Source: Siphonodentalium dalli (lineage: Eukaryota; Mollusca; Scaphopoda; Gadilida; Siphonodentaliidae). From it: DNA of 64,000 nt. The notes below the pieces were generated by a model. The model was given only the letters and a program-made list of their open reading frames with translations. It was not told where the DNA came from and made no database searches. How positions within the stretch are numbered: the stretch's first letter is position 1; every line of letters starts with the position of its first letter. Shown here in pieces: positions 1 through 9,426 of the stretch. The stretch lies in the NCBI GenBank assembly GCA_032622095.1, contig CP136069.1, positions 38,290,194-38,354,193 of the forward strand, read 5' to 3'. Both the position numbers and the translations under genes were made by a program.

Positions 1-755
1 CGTTTTGCGAGATATTGGATTTGAGCTATTCCGCTCCCCCAAACACGTTTTGGGACCAAAACATGACTCAGATGATGACAATTTTGTCCGTAAACACCGT
101 TAATGTGGTTACAGATGTCAACAGGCTTCCACAAGTAACGACAACAATAACACACTTTATTTATAACATCTAATTTTATATTAATAGCGACTTTGTATAG
201 CAGAAGTATATGTTTTAAACGACACAAGACTCGTACATAATATAGACTATCAAGTACTAAACAATGCCATTGTTGCTGTCAAAGTGATTGTTAGTGTCCC
301 TCTGAATCGACCAAAACATAGAAAAAATAGATAGACTATTTTATATCTCACAAACTATATATATTATATAGCCTGACGAAGATGGCAAGTGTTGGCTAAA
401 CAAAATTTCTATGTTTGAGGTCCCCCTATATATACCCTAATTTTAGCCTTGAACCGCGAATGGAAAGGATGTGCTCTCATTGTTAACTGCGGGTGTGGAA
501 AATGAGTATTAATATTAGGAAATATACGATGTTTATGGATGGGTTGGTGTCCCGAAAGCCTTTGCAAACGATCTTTAACGATAATAAGGCCTCGCATATA
601 TAAGAGAATACATTAGCCTAACAGTATTTACCGTGTAAGCCAGTGTATTCTCTTATATATGCGAGGCTCCCTATGGGAGACTCGCATATAAGATAATGCA
701 CTGGCACATGATCTTTAAAGCTGCACCAGCACAGCTTCCGTCACGAATGGGTTAC
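1..755. other. Flank unique within the window, left of the tandem array
   Basis: This AT-rich sequence does not recur before U2, U3 or U4. The sequence shared by all four units starts at about 756 (atgcaggttac). Before that point U1 reads ...gggttac, whereas the other units read ...ccattatgtacaagt. I see no convincing gene here. The last 170 bases hold a palindromic MITE-like block. The stretch is either the true edge of the array or a variant unit end. Confidence 0.7.
587..700. mobile_element. MITE-like palindromic block
   Basis: The motif tattctcttatatatgcgag and its reverse complement occur in alternating orientation (about 589-625, 645-667 and 675-705), with gcctaac/aagccagtg next to them. 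The same motif arrangement lies inside the TTAA MITE at 2751-3143 and, more decayed, inside the MITE at 17939-18196. No clear TTAA ends are visible, so this is a fragment or a diverged family member. Confidence 0.55.
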
Positions 756-976
756 ATGCAGGTTACAAAGACATACACACAGAAGGAGTTTTTCAAACTT
801 TGTGGAACAACAATGCAACGTTCAAATTGTTCCCATGCGGTAGATTTATTAAATTACTCAAGGTTATTGCCCAAGTTTGGAAATCAGATATTATTGAGAC
901 ATCAGTCATCCCCACCCACTGAAACGAATACCCCAGAAGGTGCTGACGGATGACATGTCTCACATTTACATTGCAG

Positions 977-1006
977 AAACTCTCAGAAAAAGCGGCCGCT
1001 CCACTG
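977..1006 (+). other. Candidate 30-nt microexon
   Basis: A plausible 3' splice site (cacatttacattgcag, ending at 976) is followed by exactly 30 nt containing a gcggccgc octamer, then a consensus donor gtaagt (1007-1012). In one frame the segment reads within MSHIYIAETLRKSGRSTG. The segment is unchanged in every unit (19167-19196, 36964-36993, 54758-54787). No family is recognised and no partner exon could be assigned. A chance match is possible. Confidence 0.25.
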
Positions 1007-1012
1007 GTAAGT

Positions 1013-1778
1013 AAATTATGTTTAATAATTTAGATGGAACATTCTGGGTTAGAGCTAGCTTCGTCATCGCTGGTCGGCCTATATATCGGCATAATGCGTC
1101 ATCCACCTCACCAACTTAGCCGCATGAGGTTCATCAATGTTACAACACGAAATCCATATTTCGGAATTTAGTGACTCTGAAGCAAATTTTACATTATTTT
1201 GACTGGGATGATGGGGAAATTCCCAAATAATTTGAAAGAACGTTTGATTCATCCCTAACTTTTACCCAAAAAACAAATAAACACTTTGAAACGTCATGCC
1301 GGACACAACATTGGTTCGAAATTTAAGAGCAAATATAGGATGAAATTGTTCTGATAGTTTGCTTTGTAACGAACATCTAAAAAAATCCTGTGGCAGCCAT
1401 TATTGACTGTAAAAATCTCATAACAATAAGCCCATGCGTGTTCCTATGGCACCAGACGAATAACACGGCGTCAGCGAACTCACCTCTATGGACGGTGTAA
1501 ACTGTTGTGTAAAGGGACCCAAAGGCACTCGAAGTGAGTGAGTGTGCAAAATATAAATAAAAGTCTGTAAAAACGTCACTATTATGAAGGACACGAATAA
1601 ATAAACAAATTTTGTTCTTATATAAATTATAAAAAGTTATCCAATAATTAACTGTCGCGTGTTGAAATCATTGTAAGGTAAACAAAACTGTTACAGTGAT
1701 TTGTCAACATGCTAATCGCGTAGGAAGTTCAAATATTTTATTCCAAATATTATTTTGAGAATATGCTTCAATGCTTAG
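1013..1778. other. AT-rich stretch without recognisable features
   Basis: There are many stops in all frames, scattered AATAAA-like strings and a short gagtgagtgagtg run near 1530. I see no gene or mobile-element ends. The corresponding stretches in U2-U4 are equally featureless. Confidence 0.6.
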
Positions 1779-2034
1779 ACAAGCCTTGAAATAGTGTGTC
1801 TGTCATTTGCAGAATGAGGTCCCCAGGGGGTGAATTTAGTGATGCTACCCCACATAGCGGGCTAGCATCACCAAATTCACCCTCTGGGGATCTAATTCTG
1901 CTTACACCTGAGCAGAATGAGGTTCCCAGAGGGTGAATTTGGTGATGCTAGCCCGCTATGCGGGGTAGCATCACTAAATTCACCCTCTGGGGACCTCATT
2001 CTGCAAACGACAGACACACTATGTCAAGGCTTGT
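1779..2034. repeat. 256-bp double-hairpin palindrome (U1)
   Basis: The whole block is a near-perfect inverted repeat: acaagccttga...tgtgtctgtc...ttgcagaatgagg at the left, mirrored by cctcattctgcaa...gacagacaca...tcaaggcttgt at the right. Each half is itself a hairpin, so four copies of a ~45-bp motif (gaatgaggtcccc...gggtgaattt.gtgatgct) alternate in orientation around acctgagca. This looks like a foldback-type element or MITE. No flanking duplication is clear. Confidence 0.85.
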
Positions 2035-2236
2035 GCTTAGACCTTTTACAATTTTTCATTGCTTGATGACAGTTGTTTTACAAACATTTATAATATTTAT
2101 TTTATTTTTACGTGAACCCACTGCAAATGTATTATGTCCCTTTAAAGAAGATCCGTATGATTTGACTCCATATCCTGAATGTGTGTCTGTTCGAGACAGT
2201 CCAATCATACACCTCTATACTGACCGTTTCAGATAA
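2021..2236 (+). CDS. Small ORF with signal-peptide-like N-terminus (U1), unknown
   Basis: 71 codons from an ATG inside the right arm of the double-hairpin. An N-terminus with R3 and R7 is followed by a 22-residue hydrophobic core (residues 9-30). A short polar tail holds two cysteines (C39 and C54), prolines and acidic residues (CPFKEDPYDLTPYPEC), and the ORF ends in TDRFR-stop. This composition fits a secreted or membrane-anchored first exon, but there is no recognisable family and no strong start context. The ORF is open in all units. The only coding difference between U1 and U3/U4 is SPIIHL versus SPIVHL. It could equally be a chance ORF. Confidence 0.25.
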   Translation: MSRLVLRPFTIFHCLMTVVLQTFIIFILFLREPTANVLCPFKEDPYDLTPYPECVSVRDSPIIHLYTDRFR

Positions 2237-2373
2237 GTTTTCATAATTCTCATAACTCTCATATCGTTATTACATTCCCCAATCTGCCAGAAACTGAATT
2301 CACATCCACATTTTTAAAAGCCATCCTATACCGTGCGGTGTGACTAAACACCGCCCGGACCAGCCCGGACCAG

Positions 2374-2652
2374 CCCGGACCGCCCCTGTGGAGTATAGGG
2401 GTGATTTTAGTGGCAATATATGTGCAGGTGTGTCATGGAAACCCACACACGCACGGGCAGGGGTCGCGATCACACAGAAGTGTCGCTATAAACCCTCAGA
2501 ATATGTTCGCCGCGAATGAAGCTAACAACCCGGACCGCCCCTGTTGCGTCTATGGGTGATTTTAATGTCCATATATGTGCGCGGGTGTCAATGAAACCCA
2601 CATACGCACGGAGTGTGGTCACGGCCAAACAAAAGTGTCGATATTAACCCCT
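2374..2652 (+). repeat. Diverged direct duplication, period about 155 bp
   Basis: Segment 2374-2497 (cccggaccgcccctgt...gtgattttagtg.caatatatgtgc...aaacccaca.acgcacgg...agaagtgtcgctataaaccct) is repeated, diverged, at 2529-2652. It is preceded by a short 10-bp tandem (cagcccggac, about three copies, 2351-2386). Other units: 20564-20842, 38361-38639 and 56155-56433. No coding function is apparent. Confidence 0.75.
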
Positions 2653-2746
2653 AAACTTGCCGTGTAGTGGCGTGCCTCTTTCTCATGGTGTGTTAATTGA
2701 CATCGTGGACACTCCGACGCACCGTTCTCCTATGGAATCCAGCGCC

Positions 2747-3147
2747 TTAACCCTTTACCCAACAAAACGGCCAAAACCGGCCAAATAAAGCTTCAACAGC
2801 CTAAAATATCTTCGGTCTGTCTCAATAGAACCATACAAATATGGATATCATTGGAACCGGCTCCTTGACCACATTGTGATAGTTACAGTTATGCCCTGTG
2901 CCAATGCATTCTCTTATATATGCGAGTCGACCATAGGTCGCCTCGCATATATAAGAGAATGCATTGGCCTAAACAAAATCTTTTTTTAACACTTTTTACC
3001 ATTTGTTTCTTACATTCTTTAACAATTTTATAATTTTTAATGTGTTAAGCCAATGCATTCTCTTATATATGCGAGGCGACCTATGGTCGACTCGCATATA
3101 TAAGAGAATGCATTGGTATAGGGCCGTTCTGTTGGGTAAAGGGTTAA
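2747..3147. mobile_element. piggyBac-like MITE, 393 bp, with TTAA target duplication (U1 only)
   Basis: The element spans 2751-3143 and is flanked by TTAA at 2747-2750 and 3144-3147. Terminal inverted repeats start CCCTTTACCCAACA and end TGTTGGGTAAAGGG, extending to about 22 bp with one mismatch. It encodes no transposase. Inside are two ~68-bp palindromes (about 2903-2968 and 3050-3116) built from gcattctcttatatatgcgag. U2, U3 and U4 have a single clean TTAA at the same point. A TTAA duplication with CCC-ended TIRs is the known signature of the piggyBac superfamily; the assignment beyond that is inference. Confidence 0.9.
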
Positions 3148-3162
3148 TTTATTAGCTTTCTA

Positions 3163-3700
3163 TACCATCCCTGGGCAAGTGGTCCATCTAATCTGCTATG
3201 ATCCTGGTGTCCCTGCTGAATTGATATGATCCTGGTGTCCCTGCTGAATTGATATGATGCTGGTGTCCCTGCTGAATTGCTATGATGCTGGAAGGCAAAC
3301 TGATGCCGTTACGACAAAATACCGATATGTTTTCCAATGTTGTCATTTTCTCGGTGTTTGGCTAATCCGAGCAATTTGAGAACAAATCGTGTCTGTATGA
3401 AACATCAAGAACATATGTATTCAATTCAATAATGATTGCGTTGGTGTTTGCAAAACGGCCTGAATAGCCATCTTGATTATAGTCGAATTGCAACAGATAA
3501 TACAACCAGTATTAACATATATATAAATATGTTTTTGAATGTGTTCAGATTATCCGAATACCGCGAAATTGAAAACTTTAGACAAAATCACGGTACTTTT
3601 TCTTAACAGCATCAGTTTGCCTTAACATGCATCACCATAGAAATTCAGCAGGAACCACCAGCATCATAGCACATTAGCAGGACCTCATAACCAGGGTGTA
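3163..3700. mobile_element. Inverted-repeat element with internal minisatellite (U1)
   Basis: The left end (taccatccctggg..agtggtccatctaatctgctatgat...ccctgctgaatt...aaggcaaactgatgccgtta) is mirrored imperfectly by the right end (ttaacagcatcagtttgcc...aattcagcagg...catcatagcacattagcaggacc...ccagggtgta). Arms are about 110 bp around an AT-rich core of some 300 bp. It has no coding capacity, so it is MITE-like. A target duplication is not clear. Confidence 0.65.
3197..3290 (+). repeat. 28-bp minisatellite, three full copies plus a partial (U1)
   Basis: Period 28 (tatgatSctggtgtccctg + ctgaattgM), with copies starting at 3197, 3225 and 3253 and a truncated fourth at 3281. The first two copies carry cctgg and the last two gctgg. 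U2-U4 have two full copies plus a partial, all of the gctgg type. Confidence 0.9.
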
Positions 3701-4071
3701 CAAACACCATCGTCATTTTCACTAAAATCTGTTTCCAGAGGCGATATTTCGTGGGAGAACATGAATCAGTAATTTATTACGTGGGGAGGGGGGGGAAGGG
3801 CGGAGTTAAACTGCGATTACGCGGATTATAGGTCATTATTGGTTTTGAATTGCACGTGGTCGCCGGTACCAGGTTTAAAGGGGAGACACACGTTTTGCAT
3901 AAATCCAGCAAAAAATGGCAAGTGATTTTCAACAAATAGTTTCTCTGGATTTATCTGGCAAACAATCTCGAGTTTTTCATATCAGCATCTTCATTGTATA
4001 TATAATCTGAGCAGTTATCAAGAGGCAAAAAAAAATGGAATTTAATACATTTGAGGGGGTGAAAATATTAT

Positions 4072-4310
4072 TTAATTTTGTTCTCCCTTTCGGTACCAAG
4101 AACTGCTAGAATAATTAATAATTTCACACAAAACTGCATCACCAAATAGCTTATTGCCTTGGCTCCATGAAAGGAGGCTTCATATCTTTCATAAAGTTGA
4201 GTTAGAATTGTAATTGCATAATATAGCATCATACCCCCCATATATTACAATGAAGAATAAAGCAGTCACAATATTCCAGCCCAATAGAAAACAGATGTTG
4301 ATATGCAGTG
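4072..4310 (-). pseudogene. Broken copy of the two-helix ORF (U1)
   Basis: Homologous to the open frame at 21812-22078, but with single-base deletions (aactgcatcacc for aactgcaatcacc, cacaatattcc for cacaaatattcc). A deletion of about 60 bp at 4310/4311 removes the N-terminal end. If the ORF ever was coding, this copy is dead. Confidence 0.4.
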
Positions 4311-5477
4311 GTGGCCAGCTTTAACTTGATTATGAAAACATGACCCATGCATAGGGGTGGCTTTCCGATAGTGTTTTGTTGTTTCATCAGGATACCAATC
4401 ATTTAATTGTACTACATGTAGATTGCATTCACCATATGCAGTGTCACATATTTATAAACACCCATTTATCCCGATACACATGAACAAATTATGCACAGGT
4501 GAAGTGAGAGGCGTGGATATATGTGGTCTGGTCTGTGCTGAGGTTGGTCTGTGCTGAGGTTATCCAAATAGGAAATCCAGCTGCACCCCATTTGAGGCAG
4601 ACCGAAATATCCTAGTCTTAAAATGTCATTTGCGCCCCCCCCCCCCCCCCCGCTGCAATTGAAATTATCCAACTGATGGCCATTTTAGTCCAAACCCATT
4701 GACATAAAGTAGGAACATATTCAACTTTTCGTCGAAAAGCAAACCATTTCACACTAAATACTGGTTGGAGTAGCAACATATCAGATCAAATTTTAACCTA
4801 GTTTTGCTGTGAAATGTTGTGTCAGTTATGCCATTTCCAAAAGATCTTATATTTGTTTAACTTTCGAATCCGGTTAAAATTGCTTCCGCGGAATTAGAAT
4901 TAAAATTTGTCACGTGGCAGTCACCTCACATATGGACAAATCTCACATTCGAACATTTCGTTCTGATTAATTATCTGTATTGGCCTCCAGAGCACAACAG
5001 TAACAACAAATCGAATACAAGTGTTTCATTAATTTTGCCTCCATAATACAAATACTAATAACAGCTAATTATATTAGCACTCGCACCAATCGTACCAAAC
5101 ATCTATTATGTAGTGGCATTTCTTAAATACAAATTTTCCTCGACCAGTAGCCAACCTCGTTCTAGCCCGATAATCTCTGGAAGGCAATACATATTACGTA
5201 CCTCAAAACTTATCACCATGTAAATACGTTTGTATCGTCATCTTGATTTCATGTGTGTTGCTATATTGTATTGGGAGAGGTTCTTCATAAGTTGTAAGAA
5301 ATTGTGCCCCAGTCCCTTTTGTATATTATGCAAATAAAATATGTTTCAAGTCAAGTCATGACATTTCCAAATGTTAAACGATTTAGCCAAAACTCCACGT
5401 GTCACCAAGTTTATTTTTGGAATAGAAAGTCAGTTGAATTTCGCGTGTCTTCGGTGTTCATTCAGTCAGACGAAACA

Positions 5478-5482
<5 letters not shown>
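4311..5482. other. No gene seen; poly-C tract and duplicated 14-mer
   Basis: Contains tggtctgtgctgaggt twice in tandem (about 4528-4560) and a poly-C tract near 4635. The poly-C differs in length in every unit: U2 22434-22444, U3 about 40231-40242, U4 58023-58040. Otherwise AT-rich with no supported gene. The matching stretches of U2-U4 hold the same. Confidence 0.6.
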
Positions 5483-5542
<60 letters not shown>

Positions 5543-5548
5543 TCTCTC
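5483..5548 (+). repeat. (TC)n microsatellite (U1)
   Basis: Long (TC)n run interrupted near its end by ccc. Serine/leucine repeat ORFs here are artefacts of the repeat. Confidence 0.95.
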
Positions 5549-6684
5549 ACACTCCCCGCCTCTTGCTATCCCTAACACTATCTTCTCCCAGTTTCCATCC
5601 CTAACTGAAACTTAGTTATATATCTCCATTTCTCCTAAAAAACATTATACAATCCTTTCCCGTCTGATCGATACCCCTCCCTCACTTATTGGGGAAGGGG
5701 CATGTCGCCAAAGAGGAGAATACTTCATATAAGCCCTCGGGCTTGTTGTCTGATCCCCATTTCCATACATTAACTCTTCTATTTTAGCATATTTGTATCA
5801 TCTGTATATTATGTTATGTTGGATTTGAAAATAAACATATGTTTACACCAAACATGCATGGCATTCGTGGCACCAAAACCAGCGTGAAAACGTCTACATG
5901 AATCATCGAAAGTATCGCATTCTACAATACATATAAATATACAAGTAGGGATATTACATGATGTATTAGAGCAGGAGTGAACATTGAGTGTAATCATTTC
6001 AACACTATGAAGTTTCCAATAATTAGCAATATCTCCAACTCAAATTGCAATTTCATGTTGATATTTTCACCGAGATGTAATTATAAGTAATAATCTCGGT
6101 TCCCTAGTACAGTTACAGTTTAATGCCATCTTACCGATTAACAAACCCTTCATAAATTAGGGCCCTGTGAATCTGCACTTTTCCACAAATGCGAAATCCG
6201 ATATTGAATCAGGACTCGGGAGGCAGATGTCAATATGGAAAAGCATCTCGCTGGGGGATAACATCCTCGTAGTCGCAAGACAATCGAGATCCATACAATT
6301 CTTCATGCGCGATATACTCCTCTGTTGTAGAACCGGGGAAAACGCAGTTGTACCAGCACCAGCAGCTCGTCGGAGGACATGACCTCATCGACCACTAGCT
6401 CACTTGCTGACTGCACTGATGATTGATGGTGAGTATCTCCCGATAAACACACACTACCAAATTCTACCAATCACTTCAAACCGGGTGGTTCGTGTTGCTA
6501 CAGCTATACAGGTGATGATGCAGATGGATCATAAAATTCCCTGTCTGTTGGTTTTTACACAATTATAAAAGCTACGATTTCTTTATATGGTTAATATAAT
6601 AGCTATTCGTTACTGTTACCAGTGGTAGTTCATTGTGCAAAAAGTCTCCATTGAACTCTAGGGCTCGTATTCACCAACTGAGTT
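5549..6684. other. No supported gene
   Basis: AT-rich sequence with short, inconsistent ORFs. A 5-6 codon region around gaaccggggaaaacgcagttg is open in all units but does not align to anything I recognise. A gatggtgagtat donor-like string occurs near 6427. Counterparts in U2-U4 are the same. Confidence 0.5.
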
Positions 6685-6784
6685 TATGTACATGTATATA
6701 GTCCAGGTAGTTTATACTAGGCGGGGCTCAATGCGGAGCTATATATATGATGGCTGTCGATCGGAGATATATAATTATATTGTA

Positions 6785-6945
6785 TCTCACGTGACTTACC
6801 CGCCTTCTGATTGGCTGATAGCTGTACCCCTATTCCGTGTAGTGTTCGATCGTAAGATGGTCGACACTACACCCGGGCACTTCACACATGTAGTCCACTA
6901 CACACATGTAGTCCCGGCCATATTACGTTTGTGACGTCACGGCTT
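6785..6945. promoter_or_regulatory. Promoter-like cluster: E-box, inverted CCAAT, CRE (U1)
   Basis: Within 155 bp lie cacgtg (E-box, 6788-6793), attgg (inverted CCAAT, 6810-6814), a hairpin gtgtagtg...cactacac (6837-6872), two copies of cacacatgtagtcc (about 6892 and 6902) and gtgacgtcac (CRE palindrome, 6931-6940). The density of classical promoter elements is higher than elsewhere in the unit. No TATA box position or start site can be fixed, and no convincing gene lies on either side. Confidence 0.3.
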
Positions 6946-7676
6946 TGCGCTTGCAGTTGAACACTTGTGATTCATGCTATGTACCCTATGTGGTACAAAT
7001 GTATGAGGGGACGAATTCCACCTAATATTGCAATGCCCGTGTTTAAAAGACCTGCGAGTCAAATACATAAACAAATACTATTATTGTAGACCAAACACCA
7101 TCAAATTAAGCGAACATTTTAATGTAAACGACGTAAAACCTTGAAAACCTTTCTGTATTCATTAGACGGGTCCTGATTTTATTCAAAAACTCCTGAGGCA
7201 TACTATATACGCAATACATCAAAATCCGTCTTTTGTACATCTATGGGCTGTTCTCAATCAACTGTTTTATTAAAATATGTGTAATTTTCACCGCGCACCA
7301 CTTTTGTAATTTGCACAGAAATGATATGCACTGTTCAATTGTATACCACCACGCCCTATTGTGTCATATTTGACGATTTGAGTGAATAAATAATTGAATT
7401 GAATTGCTAAATGATTGAACATTCGATATTGTTTGCGTTATACGGAGTTAGCTGAGTTCACCAAATTTCCAGAATTTTTGGTTTTGTTGTTCGTACTGTG
7501 AGCGGAATCTTTGCGGTCGTTTAATTATAAACGTTATACACACAACAGCGCTTCCGTATTTTACTTTGTCTCAAAAAGTCGCTCGACTACCGGATGCAAA
7601 TTTGACAAATTCGCGTCCTTATTTTCGTTTGTTTTTGTACATTTCTAAATGGTAAGATTTTCCTTCTTCGTTGTGG

Positions 7677-8003
7677 TCACTTCGTTGTGATATACCAGGT
7701 TGAAATATTTATAATGTGAGTGAACACAGTGAACATGTCAATTTGATCTTGAACACGTTGCAAATCAACTTCGAATTGCGAGATTCGTAAATGTAACAGG
7801 CCTCCATATATAAGGCAATATGTCACCAGCGTTGTTGATAACACACGTTGTTCAATACAATATAATGAATAGAGCATGTCTTGTAGTTGACTACGCCAAC
7901 TTAGTGCCCGGTGGGAGTGATGTAGTTGCCCAAACTCCATGCAGGGTTTACCTCCCTTGACGACTCGGTAAGACCGCAGATACCGGCGAAATTTTACACA
8001 CAA
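7677..8003 (-). CDS. 108-codon open frame, unknown
   Basis: Reads MCVKFRRYLRSYRVVKGGKP at the start and ends STWYITTK. The N-terminal half is basic, followed by a mixed hydrophobic middle (TYCLIYGGLLHLRISQFEVD). It is open in all units (25477-25803, 43271-43597, 61087-61413). The changes I see between U1 and U2-U4 (STT/STK, DMF/DKF) alter the protein, so there is no sign of purifying selection. No family is recognised. It may be chance. Confidence 0.15.
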   Translation of the reverse strand: MCVKFRRYLRSYRVVKGGKPCMEFGQLHHSHRALSWRSQLQDMLYSLYCIEQRVLSTTLVTYCLIYGGLLHLRISQFEVDLQRVQDQIDMFTVFTHIINISTWYITTK

Positions 8004-8153
8004 AATGTGTGTAAATTTGGACCGTAAGTTTGAAATGTCCCACTAAAACCGAAGAACTATATTTCGAAACGGTGTGATTCGGTTCTCCGATTACGTTATC
8101 ATCACAAACGTCAAAACGCACGTGTACGACACTGTCACAACTCGCACGGCAAG

Positions 8154-8315
8154 TCAAACACAAGAGTTATAATTTGCTGCCATTTTGAATTGTAGCTTGC
8201 GAAAATCGTCAACAAAACTATCGCTCTGATTTTCCATTCTGTCATTATGTTCAGTGCGGGAATTGTTCTCAATGCTCATAGAAAATTTGACTTTGGAGCG
8301 CTCGGGTTTCGCCAT
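8154..8315 (-). CDS. 53-codon open frame with good start context, unknown
   Basis: Starts in aaaaATGG (Kozak-like) and reads MAKPERSKVKFSMSIENN onward, hydrophilic and acidic in the second half (QSDSFVDDFRKLQ). It could be a first exon pointing toward 7677. U2-U4 differ from U1 by two amino-acid changes (K to Q, S to C) and no silent change that I can see. No family is recognised. Confidence 0.15.
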   Translation of the reverse strand: MAKPERSKVKFSMSIENNSRTEHNDRMENQSDSFVDDFRKLQFKMAANYNSCV

Positions 8316-8536
8316 TTTTGCTGGAAAACCCCATGCTAAATATAGAAACACAGACTAGTACACAGCCGGTGACAGAGTCAGAAATGAAATATGACTGGTG
8401 CGCTCTAGTAGAGGTTGGTAGTTGCCAACGCGAAGCGGAGGTTACTACAACACTCCCAAGCGGCACTAAATTATCAACTCCAAACCATGCTCAATTCATT
8501 AAATAGTTTATTGGATAATATAGTACATTTATATCG

Positions 8537-8794
8537 GTGGAAAAATACATGCATATCTGTATAATAAATTTATATTATCCGGGCGAAGCCATGGTCATGT
8601 TGGTCCTCTTCTTGGCAACGCCCAGGTATATTAGAACCACTGCACTCCTATACTCCCCAAAGACATTTACTGTATCTCAAGTTTTGCTAGAGTTCCTAGA
8701 TCAGGATGCAAACTATGAATTATGTGAATTGGTTAGAATTTCATGTTATTGTATCATGAATTGTGGTGGAAGGGTTAAGAATTATTTTTCTTAA
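8537..8794 (+). CDS. 85-codon open frame, unknown
   Basis: Identical in all four units (26337-26594, 44131-44388, 61947-62204). It includes PGEAMVMLVLFLATPRYIRT and a cysteine-rich C-terminus (CELVRISCYCIMNCGG). Identity reflects the general identity of this half of the unit, so it is not evidence of selection. A 10-bp inverted repeat (ggataatata/tatattatcc, 8513-8580) overlaps its start. Confidence 0.12.
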   Translation: MEKYMHICIINLYYPGEAMVMLVLFLATPRYIRTTALLYSPKTFTVSQVLLEFLDQDANYELCELVRISCYCIMNCGGRVKNYFS

Positions 8795-8888
8795 CTTATT
8801 TACCAACATTATGTTGAATTATTTCTTTATGGATTCAATTATCCAGAAATTATGACCTTCACGTATATTGAACACTTGTCTTTTTCAG

Positions 8889-9064
8889 AGGAAATGTGGT
8901 CTGGAGATTTGGAAGTTACTTGGTGACCGGTAGCTGCATCATGTGCTTATCAACCAAGACTCATATTTGCCATCGATGTATTGAACTAACTACCTCACAT
9001 GATGAAGACCCAATACTACCATCAATGTATTAGACTAACTACATCACCATTAGAATGAAATAAA
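8889..9064 (+). other. Terminal-exon-like segment with polyadenylation signal
   Basis: A pyrimidine-rich acceptor (gtctttttcag, ending at 8888) is followed by a frame open for about 48 codons, ending DPILPSMY-stop near 9030. AATAAA follows at 9059-9064. The layout resembles a 3' terminal exon of a non-coding or unknown transcript. The same segment occurs in each unit at +17800 (U2), with further copies in U3 and U4. Evidence is weak. Confidence 0.2.
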
Positions 9065-9138
9065 TTCATCATCTCAAATATTGTTATTTTCTTCTGCTGT
9101 ATGCTTCTACAGCGAATCGCAAACTTCATGCCTCAAAT

Positions 9139-9260
9139 TAAACACCGTGGCTGGATTCTTCATGTACGGTTTAACGACGGGAGTTGCGCTGGTGCAGCAT
9201 TCTAGATAATGTGCCAGTGCAGTCCCTTATACATACGAGCTAGTCTCCCATAGTATTAAC
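9139..9260. repeat. Decayed relative of the TTAA-MITE family
   Basis: Contains taaacaccgtggctgga, then gcgctggtgcagcattctagataatgtgccagtgcagtcccttatacatacgag, a decayed version of gccagtgcattctcttatatatgcgag seen in the MITEs. Similar strings flank the MITE at 17939 (aagctggtgcagcattagc near 17893) and occur at 16660 (taaacaccacggctgga). Copies in U2-U4 at corresponding positions. Confidence 0.45.
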
Positions 9261-9426
9261 TAAATATTGACAATTGCCACAGCTTATTCGCAGAAAACAC
9301 CATTATCTATTGGGGTGGGGTGGGGTGTACAATGACTCAATGCCTTCGAAGTGGGTTCATGCGAAATAACAAGAAAGCCTGTATAACAGCACCCATCTTA
9401 TGAGATTTTGCATGTCAAAACCATTG

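Noticed and set aside
5304-5615. Serine/leucine-rich ORFs over the (TC)n tract, and their copies
   Set aside because: Direct translation of a dinucleotide repeat; their length changes with the microsatellite.
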